A stretch of DNA of 7,238 nucleotides, from the NCBI GenBank assembly GCA_964639225.1, contig CAZXCK010000176.1:1-7238 (forward strand), read 5' to 3'. The translations under genes and the position numbers were made by a program. This stretch comes from CAZXCK01 sp964639225 (GTDB lineage Bacteria; Chloroflexota; Anaerolineae; Aggregatilineales; Phototrophicaceae). Shown in pieces: positions 1-5,490 of the stretch (position 1 is its first letter; each line of letters begins with the position of its first letter). The notes under the pieces are model-generated. The model worked only from the letters and a program-made list of their open reading frames with translations, did no database searches and had not been told where the DNA came from.

Positions 1-848
1 ACGTAGAAATCCCAGGGCTGGCCCTTCGCCTCGGCGATCATGCGGGCCATCGCTTCGGGCACGTCCATCTCCAGCGTGCGCTTACACATCAGCGCCAGCA
101 CTTTCTCGTCGGCGGGGACGCCATCGGTACGGGCGACCTCGTGCGGCGGAAAGACGAAGTTCCACTGCTGCGTAAAACGCTCGTCGCGGCGCGGGAAGTA
201 GTCGGGCGTGTAGGGCTGCTGCGCCCGTGCTTCTGGCAGTTCGCCGTCGAACGTCTCGCCGCCACTCACGCCGCCCGCCGCCAGCAGATACGCTTCCAGG
301 TGCGCCCGGAAAGCATCGGCCTCGGTCTGGGCATCCGGCGTGGCCGTCAGCGCGGCGATGGCCGCCTGGCCCCACTCGACGGCCTCGGCTTCCTCGGTGA
401 CAAGCTGCGCCAGAATGCGGCGCGTGGGGTAATCGACCAGCGGGTTGGCGTGCGCGTGATGTTCGCGGTAGGCGGCCAGCAGCGCCGGTTTGACCACGCC
501 ATACAGCCCGACGACCTTCTCGACGGTGGTCCGCGCAGTCAACAGCTCGTCGAACAGGCGATCCAGCGCCGCATCGGGCGAGATGTTCATGTTGGGCGGC
601 GGGTTGCGCATCTCGCTGACGCGCACACGGAACATACGCGCATGATCCGCCGCCAGATAGCTGTGCAGGCTCAGCGCCTCTTTGACTTCCCACTCCGGCG
701 TGGGGTTCAGCCAATAGAGCGCCGTCTCCATGATTCGCTTGCTGATCCAGGCGTAGCGCACCAGCCGGTCCACCGTCTCATCGACGCCGTAACCCTGGCT
801 GGCCGCCGTTTCGTAACTGCATACACCGGCTAATGGCGGAATCTTCAT
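1..848 (-). CDS. Helical protein of unknown function, possibly ferritin-like (N-terminal part)
   Basis: An open frame runs on the minus strand from ATG at 848 to the left edge: 282 complete codons and no stop, so the C-terminus lies outside the window. A GGGAG ribosome site (plus-strand 858-862) sits 9 nt before the start. The product begins MKIPPLAGVC and looks almost entirely helical, with no signal peptide or membrane segment, so it is probably cytoplasmic. Helix-rich stretches lie near residues 24-48, 52-80, 92-135 and 140-168. They carry acidic and His residues (E53, E58, H62, H69, E129, H130, H131, H133, E152, E153, E155) that could form a metal site, and the segment with DYPTRRILAQLVTEEAEA resembles a ferritin-like bundle helix. 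From about 195 to 245 the chain is less ordered and aromatic-rich, then helical again. I recognise the general pattern but cannot name the family. It is transcribed divergently from a sugar-transport operon, which suggests shared control. The coding assignment is firm; the ferritin-like idea is weak inference. Confidence 0.8.
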   Translation of the reverse strand, partial: MKIPPLAGVCSYETAASQGYGVDETVDRLVRYAWISKRIMETALYWLNPTPEWEVKEALSLHSYLAADHARMFRVRVSEMRNPPPNMNISPDAALDRLFDELLTARTTVEKVVGLYGVVKPALLAAYREHHAHANPLVDYPTRRILAQLVTEEAEAVEWGQAAIAALTATPDAQTEADAFRAHLEAYLLAAGGVSGGETFDGELPEARAQQPYTPDYFPRRDERFTQQWNFVFPPHEVARTDGVPADEKVLALMCKRTLEMDVPEAMARMIAEAKGQPWDFY

Positions 849-1011
849 GATCGCTGACTCCCGTTTCACAAACTCACTAGTCAACTGTTTGGTGGCGGAA
901 AAACTGCCCACCTTACTCGCCTAAAAAGTGCGACACGAGTATACTATAGAAACGGGTGCATATGCTCCTGATCGACACATTCCATACTTAACCACCGAAG
1001 GAGATTAAATT
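849..1011. promoter_or_regulatory. Divergent intergenic control region
   Basis: These 163 bases separate the minus-strand helical-protein gene from the plus-strand transport operon and are richer in A/T than the flanking genes. Rightward signals are a TATACT -10 candidate at 940-945 and a good ribosome site, GAAGGAG, at 997-1003, 8 nt before the ATG at 1012. That ribosome site fixes the start of the binding-protein gene. The best -35 at normal spacing (TCGCCT, 917-922) is poor, so activator-dependent or alternative-sigma expression is possible. Leftward, only the GGGAG ribosome site is clear; a TTGACT on the minus strand (881-886) has no matching -10. A CAAAC/GTTTG inverted pair (869-873 and 887-891) has a 13-nt non-symmetric centre and may be chance. 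Confidence 0.6.
938..968. promoter_or_regulatory. Candidate operator: two palindromes two helical turns apart
   Basis: AGTATACT at 938-945 and GCATATGC at 958-965 are both perfect 8-bp palindromes. Their centres (941/942 and 961/962) are exactly 20 bp apart. The second extends to GGTGCATATGCTCC (955-968) with one mismatched pair. The first overlaps the candidate -10 element and the second lies about where transcription would begin, which suits a repressor that senses the imported substrate. No regulator gene is visible, so this is inference from symmetry and position; short palindromes also arise by chance. Confidence 0.3.
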
Positions 1012-2283
1012 ATGAAGTTTAAGCGACTGTTTTTACTGGTAGCCATGCTGATGCTGGTGCTGTCGGTCGCCAGTGTCGCCGCGCAGGACGACACCGTTGT
1101 ACTGACGATGGGTTCCTGGCGCGTAGACGACGTGGACCAGATGCAGGTGCTGCTGGACGCCTTCCAGGAAGAGTATCCCAACATCCGCATCGTCTTTGAC
1201 CCGACCAACCCGCCGGACTACAACGCCACGCTGCGCACGCAGCTCTCTGGCGGCACCGCGCCGGACCTGTTCTATCTGCGTTCGTATGCCACCTCGCGCC
1301 AGCTCTTCGAGGAAGGCTTCCTGGAGCCGCTGGACGACCTGCCCGGCATCATGGAAAACTTCACGGCTGAAGCGCGCGCCCCCTGGGCCACCGAAGATGG
1401 CGTGCCCTACGGTGTGCCGTTCATCGCCGTGTCGCATGGTATCTACTACAACGTGGACCTGTTCGAGGAACTGGAACTGGACATCCCCGGAACCTGGGAA
1501 GAGCTGCTCGATGTGGCCGCCGCCATTGACGAAGCCGGTTACATCCCCTTCGCCAACGCCAGCGGCGACGAGTGGACCATCGCCGAGATCGTCTTCATGA
1601 ATCTGGCCCCGAACTTCATCGGTGGTTTTGAGGGCCGCCAGGCGTACCTGACCGGTGAGCGCTGCTTCAATGATGAGCACGCCGTCGCCGCCTTCCAGGC
1701 TGTCGCCGACATCGCCCCCTACCTGCCCGAAGGCCAGGAAGCCCTCTCCTACTACGACAGCCAGCAGATCTGGCTGTTCGGCGAGGCGGCCATGTGGATG
1801 GGCGGCTCGTGGGACATCCCCTACTTCGAAGGTGAAATGCCGGACTTCGACTGGAGCGTCTTCGCCATGCCCGCGCCGGAAGGCGAACCGGGTTACGTGA
1901 CCTTCCACATGGACGCCGGTATGGGCCTCAACGCCGCTTCGGAATATAAAGACGAAGCGCGCCTGTTCCTGGAGTGGATGACCACGTCGGAGTTCGCCAA
2001 ACTGATGGCCGACAACCTGCCGGGCTTCTTCCCCATCAGCAGCGAGCCGGTGACGCTGGAGAACCCCTACGCCAACACCTTCCTGGCGCTTAACGAAGGC
2101 CGCGGCCTGGACGTGCGCTGGGCCTGGGAAGGTCTGCTGGACGGGTCGCCGGACGGCTACACCCTGATGCAGAACGGCGCGCTGGGTATCATCTCCGGTG
2201 ACCTGACCGCCCAGGAAGCTGCCGACGCTCTGCAGGAAGGTCTGGCGGAGTGGTTCGAACCAGCCCAGACCTGCGGCGAATAA
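1012..2283 (+). CDS. Sugar ABC transporter substrate-binding protein (family 1)
   Basis: This 423-residue protein is a solute-binding protein of the UgpB/MalE type (COG1653-like) that captures a carbohydrate outside the membrane and delivers it to the permeases encoded next. Residues 1-24 form a signal peptide: basic MKFKR, a hydrophobic core, and a probable cleavage after VAA before QDD. There is no lipobox cysteine, so the sequence does not predict a lipoprotein. Family hallmarks include the early strand followed by W-R-V-D (about 35-40), the segment with PDLFYLRSYATSRQ, the YGVPFIAVSHGIYYNVDLF region that resembles the ligand-cleft segment of relatives, and FGEAAMWMGGSW at 256-267. Only two cysteines occur, C218 and C421 (third from the C-terminus), which could form a disulfide. 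The GAAGGAG site at 997-1003 supports the start. Length is normal for the family. The substrate cannot be read from the sequence; a mono- or oligosaccharide or a sugar derivative is most likely. Confidence 0.93.
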   Translation: MKFKRLFLLVAMLMLVLSVASVAAQDDTVVLTMGSWRVDDVDQMQVLLDAFQEEYPNIRIVFDPTNPPDYNATLRTQLSGGTAPDLFYLRSYATSRQLFEEGFLEPLDDLPGIMENFTAEARAPWATEDGVPYGVPFIAVSHGIYYNVDLFEELELDIPGTWEELLDVAAAIDEAGYIPFANASGDEWTIAEIVFMNLAPNFIGGFEGRQAYLTGERCFNDEHAVAAFQAVADIAPYLPEGQEALSYYDSQQIWLFGEAAMWMGGSWDIPYFEGEMPDFDWSVFAMPAPEGEPGYVTFHMDAGMGLNAASEYKDEARLFLEWMTTSEFAKLMADNLPGFFPISSEPVTLENPYANTFLALNEGRGLDVRWAWEGLLDGSPDGYTLMQNGALGIISGDLTAQEAADALQEGLAEWFEPAQTCGE

Positions 2284-2309
2284 TCGCCACACACATCCAT
2301 TAACACCAG

Positions 2310-2336
2310 GGGATGACCGGGCAAGCCGGTCATCCC
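2310..2336 (+). terminator. Intra-operon hairpin after the binding-protein gene
   Basis: A perfect 11-bp stem pairs GGGATGACCGG (2310-2320) with CCGGTCATCCC (2326-2336) around a 5-nt loop, followed by TGTTTATA, which is only partly T-rich. It begins 26 nt after the stop of the binding-protein gene, inside a 125-nt gap before the first permease. In many sugar ABC operons such a hairpin acts as a leaky terminator or an RNA 3' stabiliser, giving more binding protein than permease. That role is inferred; the stem is directly visible. A weaker 6-bp stem (CCGCCA 2360-2365 with TGGCGG 2374-2379) follows. Confidence 0.7.
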
Positions 2337-2408
2337 TGTTTATACCAATCGCTGGCCGCCCGCCATTCGTCGCTGGCGGTTGTCTGCACATCACGGGGGA
2401 AATACTGA

Positions 2409-3386
2409 ATGGCCGACACTGTGCTGACGCCAACCCGTATTCAGGAAGGCAAACAAGAAACCGCGCGCTGGCATGCCCAGCGACGGCGCACCTGGATACT
2501 GTTTCTGATTCCGGCGCTGGTGGTCTACACCGTCTTTATGGCTTTTCCGCTGTTTAACTCCATGCGCCTGAGCCTGTATCAGGGGCAGGGCCTGACACCC
2601 GACCGCTTCGTGGGCCTGGAGAATTACGCCGAATTATTCACCAATCCGATTTGGCGCGACCGCTTTTTCAACGCCCTCGGCAATACCTTCATCTTCTTTT
2701 TCATTCATATGCTGGTGCAGAACACGCTGGGACTGCTGTTCGCCACGCTCATCAGCAACCCGGCGCTGCGCGGGCGCAACGTCTACCGGGCGATTGTGTT
2801 TCTGCCGGCCACACTGTCGATCCTGGTGACCGGCTTCCTGTGGACGCTCATCCTCAACCCGCGCTGGGGTATGCTCAACCAACTGCTGGAAATGGTGGGC
2901 CTCGGTTCGCTGGCCCGGCCCTGGTTAGGCGATAAGGCGCTGGCGCTGCCGGCCATCTCGCTCGTGTCGTCGTGGCAGTGGGTGGGCCTGCCGACGATGC
3001 TCTTCCTGGCTGGCCTGCTGACCATCTCCGATGACCTGGTCGAAGCGGCTAAAGTGGATGGCGCTTCCGGCTGGCAGATTTTCTGGCGCATCAAGCTGCC
3101 GCTGCTCAAGCCAGTGATCGGCATCGTGTCGGTGCTGACGTTTGTGGGCAACTTCAACGCTTTTGACGTGGTGTTCGCTATGGCCGGGGCACGCGGCGAG
3201 CCGGGTTACGCCACCGACCTGCTGGCGACCTTCTTCTACCGGACGGCTATCGCTGGCGAGCACCCGGTCGCGCAGCCCAACATGGGCATCGGTGCGGCGG
3301 TGGCCACCATCATGTTCCTGATCCTGATGACAGGCGTGTCGATTTGGCTGTACTTCGGTCGGGAACGCCGGGATATCCAGGCGTAA
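2409..3386 (+). CDS. Sugar ABC transporter permease (MalF/UgpA type)
   Basis: This 325-residue inner-membrane protein forms one half of the sugar translocation channel. Six hydrophobic segments are visible at about residues 29-49, 93-117, 127-149, 179-204, 235-257 and 293-315, after a 28-residue basic cytoplasmic N-terminus. The EAA loop that docks on the ATPase lies between segments 4 and 5: E212-A213-A214, G218, and I228-x-L230-P231, matching the family consensus EAA...G...I-x-LP. The segment LFVGLENYAELFTNP-like region (about 66-80, here RFVGLENYAEL) is also typical of this type. The ribosome site GGGGGA (2395-2400) lies 8 nt before the ATG. The next permease starts 10 nt after the stop. 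No ATPase gene is in the window; MalFG-type importers often share an ATPase encoded elsewhere. Substrate unknown. Confidence 0.95.
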   Translation: MADTVLTPTRIQEGKQETARWHAQRRRTWILFLIPALVVYTVFMAFPLFNSMRLSLYQGQGLTPDRFVGLENYAELFTNPIWRDRFFNALGNTFIFFFIHMLVQNTLGLLFATLISNPALRGRNVYRAIVFLPATLSILVTGFLWTLILNPRWGMLNQLLEMVGLGSLARPWLGDKALALPAISLVSSWQWVGLPTMLFLAGLLTISDDLVEAAKVDGASGWQIFWRIKLPLLKPVIGIVSVLTFVGNFNAFDVVFAMAGARGEPGYATDLLATFFYRTAIAGEHPVAQPNMGIGAAVATIMFLILMTGVSIWLYFGRERRDIQA

Positions 3387-3396
3387 AGGGGGCATC

Positions 3397-4227
3397 ATGA
3401 CCAGACGCATTGACTTGAATATGGTGGCCGCCCACGCGATTCTCATCACCTGGTCGCTGGTAGTGCTGGTCCCCATCTGGACCATGATTATCAACTCCGT
3501 CAAGCCACGTCGCGAGATTTTCCAGAATCCGTTTGGCCTGCCGTCGGAGATTACATTTGAGGGTTACAGCAGCGCCTGGCTGGCCGGTCGCTTTGACCTG
3601 TACTTCCGCAACAGCTTCTTTGTCACCGTGCTGTCGCTGCTGCTGATTCTGTTTATCGGCTCGCTGGCGGCCTACGCGCTGGCCAACTGGCGCTCGCGCG
3701 TCTCCGGTATCATATATATCTACTTCATCGCCGGCCTGATGATCCCCATCCGGCTGGGGACGATCAACCTGTTTACGATTATTCAGCGCCTGGGGCTGTC
3801 CGATAACCTGTTTGGCCTGGTGCTGATCTATACGGCGATGGGTATGCCTATCGCCACCTTTGTGCTGACCAGCTTCATCCGATCGGTTCCTGAAGAACTC
3901 ACCGAAGCGGCCCGCATCGACGGGGCGGGCGAATGGCGCATTTACCAGCGCATCATTCTGCCGCTGATTCGCCCGGCGATGGCCACCGTCGCCATCTTCA
4001 ACATTATTCCCATCTGGAACGATCTGTGGTTCCCGCTGATTCTGATTCGCACGCAGGAATCGCGCACGGTGACGCTGGGCGTGACGCTGCTCTTCGGCCA
4101 GTACCAGACCGACTGGACGCGGGCGCTGGCGGCGCTGTCGCTGGCGGCCATCCCGGTGCTGATCGCCTATCTGCTGATGTCCAGCCAGTTCATCAAGGGA
4201 CTCACCGCCGGTGCACTGAAAGGATAA
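3397..4227 (+). CDS. Sugar ABC transporter permease (MalG/UgpE type)
   Basis: This 276-residue protein is the partner permease and would form a heterodimeric channel with the upstream product. Hydrophobic segments lie near residues 10-32, 73-97, 104-119, 138-160, 193-215 and 243-263. The cytoplasmic EAA loop is complete: E170-A171-A172, G176 and I186-x-L188-P189. The N-terminal membrane segment followed by VPIWTMIINSVKPRREIF is characteristic of the MalG side, where the short motif after the first helix reads N-S-x-K. Length matches the family. The start is supported by a GGGGG run (3388-3392), although the 4-nt spacing to the ATG is short; it overlaps no other gene. The stop is 3 nt before the next start, so translation of the two genes may be coupled. 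Confidence 0.95.
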   Translation: MTRRIDLNMVAAHAILITWSLVVLVPIWTMIINSVKPRREIFQNPFGLPSEITFEGYSSAWLAGRFDLYFRNSFFVTVLSLLLILFIGSLAAYALANWRSRVSGIIYIYFIAGLMIPIRLGTINLFTIIQRLGLSDNLFGLVLIYTAMGMPIATFVLTSFIRSVPEELTEAARIDGAGEWRIYQRIILPLIRPAMATVAIFNIIPIWNDLWFPLILIRTQESRTVTLGVTLLFGQYQTDWTRALAALSLAAIPVLIAYLLMSSQFIKGLTAGALKG

Positions 4228-4230
4228 ACC

Positions 4231-5424
4231 ATGAACAGCAAAGAGCGCGTGGCGCTGGCGATGCGCCACCAGATACCCGACCGCGTGCCGGTCATGTGCC
4301 AGCTTGCGATTGGGCATTACTTCCTCAACCTGCGCGACCGCTACCAGCCGCACGAAATCTGGTTTACCAGCGAGGCTTTCGCCGACGCGCTGCTGACACT
4401 GGCCCGCCGCTACCGGTTCGACGGCATCCTCATCAACATGCCGGGGCGCGACCCCAACTGGCGCAGCGAGGTCGCCTCGATTGAGCAGACATCCGACGGC
4501 GGCGAAGTCCTCACCTGGAACGACGGCGGGCGCGTCGTCATCCCGCCGGACGACAACGCGCTCTACGAGCCGCCGCCGGACAGCGGCACGGGCTGGCCGG
4601 ATTTCTTCACCTTCGATCCGGAGTCTGACTTCGACCGCCTGGACGAATGGCCGCGCTACACCTGGGGCGTATATCACACGCCGCATCTGCCGGGCAAAGC
4701 GCCCGGTCTGCTGCTGGAACCGCCGGATTACTTCTATCGCACCATCGACATGGTGCAGCAGGCCGCCGGCGATGAGCTGTCGATTCACAGCGAGGTCTAC
4801 TCGCCATTTACGCATCTGCTGGAGCTGTTCGGCTACGAGAACGCGCTGCTGGGGCTGGCGATGGAGCCGGACAAGGTGCAGGCCATCCTGCAACAGTTAA
4901 CGCGATCCGTTGTCGCCTGGGGGCTGGCGCAGGCCCGGCGTGGCGTGGACGCCGTGCTGATCTCGTCGGCCTTTGCCGGGGGCGGCTTCATCTCCAGGCA
5001 GATGTACGCCCAGTTCGTTGTACCGTATGAGCGCCAGGTGGTGGACGCCATTCACGCCGAATTCCCCGACCTGCCGGTGTACACGCACACCTGCGGCAAG
5101 CTCGGCGACCGGCTGGAACTGCTGGCCGACTCTAAGACCGACGGCGTCGACACGCTCGACCCGCCGCCGCTGGGCGACTCCGACCTGGCGGACGCCAAAG
5201 CGCGCATCGGCGGCAGAATGTTCATCAAAGGCAATATGAATTCGGTGGCGCTGCTCAGTGACACGCCGGAACAGGTCGCCGAACGCGCCCGGCAGGCACT
5301 GGCGGCGGGCATGGCCAACGGTGGCTACATTCTGAGCACGGCCTGCTCGGTCGCGCCGCATGTGGAACCGGCCAAGCTCGAACAACTGGCCGGTATCGTC
5401 GAGGAACACGGGCGCTACGAGTAA
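4231..5424 (+). CDS. URO-D superfamily enzyme, MtaA/CmuA-like, probable methyltransferase
   Basis: This 397-residue cytoplasmic protein belongs to the uroporphyrinogen decarboxylase superfamily (COG0407-like). The N-terminus has MNSKERVALAMRHQIPDRVP, the usual opening of this group. The C-terminal half has YTHTCGKLGDRLELL, then GNMNSVALLSDTPEQV and ILSTACSVAPHVEP. H286-x-C288 with C372 matches the His-x-Cys...Cys zinc triad of methyl-transferring members such as MtaA, where zinc activates a thiol methyl acceptor. The RQAGR substrate-binding loop of heme-pathway HemE is absent, so HemE function is unlikely. The start is backed by AAAGGA (4219-4224), inside the end of the preceding permease gene. 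As the last operon gene it is the only catabolic candidate for the imported substrate. Methyl or methyl-ether removal, perhaps with a corrinoid partner, is a speculative role; no corrinoid protein is encoded here. Family assignment is strong, the reaction is not known. Confidence 0.88.
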   Translation: MNSKERVALAMRHQIPDRVPVMCQLAIGHYFLNLRDRYQPHEIWFTSEAFADALLTLARRYRFDGILINMPGRDPNWRSEVASIEQTSDGGEVLTWNDGGRVVIPPDDNALYEPPPDSGTGWPDFFTFDPESDFDRLDEWPRYTWGVYHTPHLPGKAPGLLLEPPDYFYRTIDMVQQAAGDELSIHSEVYSPFTHLLELFGYENALLGLAMEPDKVQAILQQLTRSVVAWGLAQARRGVDAVLISSAFAGGGFISRQMYAQFVVPYERQVVDAIHAEFPDLPVYTHTCGKLGDRLELLADSKTDGVDTLDPPPLGDSDLADAKARIGGRMFIKGNMNSVALLSDTPEQVAERARQALAAGMANGGYILSTACSVAPHVEPAKLEQLAGIVEEHGRYE

Positions 5425-5455
5425 CGCACACACCTACAGCAGATAATCGAGGGAG

Positions 5456-5484
5456 CGGGGCGCGGCGATACAAACCGCGCCCCG
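5456..5484. terminator. GC-rich hairpin terminator between convergent genes
   Basis: A perfect 10-bp stem pairs CGGGGCGCGG (5456-5465) with CCGCGCCCCG (5475-5484) around a 9-nt loop, followed on the plus strand by TTGATTCT. It lies 31 nt after the stop of the URO-D-like gene and 6 nt from the stop of the convergent minus-strand gene, so it may end transcription from both sides. On the minus-strand side the flank has only a weak T run (TCCCTCGATTAT), so termination is likely stronger rightward. Confidence 0.75.
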
Positions 5485-5490
5485 TTGATT

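Noticed and set aside
82..833. Open frames at 82-714 (minus) and 141-833 (plus) in the left part
   Set aside because: Both overlap the 848-to-1 minus-strand frame, whose product has balanced composition, regular helices and a ribosome site. The alternatives are rich in Arg, Gly and Ala and lack structure.
881..886. TTGACT on the minus strand as a -35 box for the divergent left gene
   Set aside because: No acceptable -10 lies 16-18 nt downstream, and the site is too close to the ribosome site and start codon.
1033..2433. 466-codon open frame on the minus strand opposite the binding-protein gene
   Set aside because: It is antisense to a clear signal-peptide-bearing family 1 binding protein. 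Its product is low-complexity, rich in Gly, Arg, His and Val, with no recognisable domain, as expected from GC-biased codons read backwards.
3310..4893. 527-codon open frame on the minus strand across the second permease and URO-D-like genes
   Set aside because: It spans the junction of two well-supported plus-strand genes. Its product is rich in Arg, Gln, Gly and Asp with no recognisable fold. It is a shadow of GC-rich codon use.
4231..5424. Heme-pathway uroporphyrinogen decarboxylase (HemE)
   Set aside because: The N-terminal RQAGR substrate loop is absent, while a His-x-Cys...Cys triad not used by HemE is present. The gene sits in a transport operon with no heme genes nearby.
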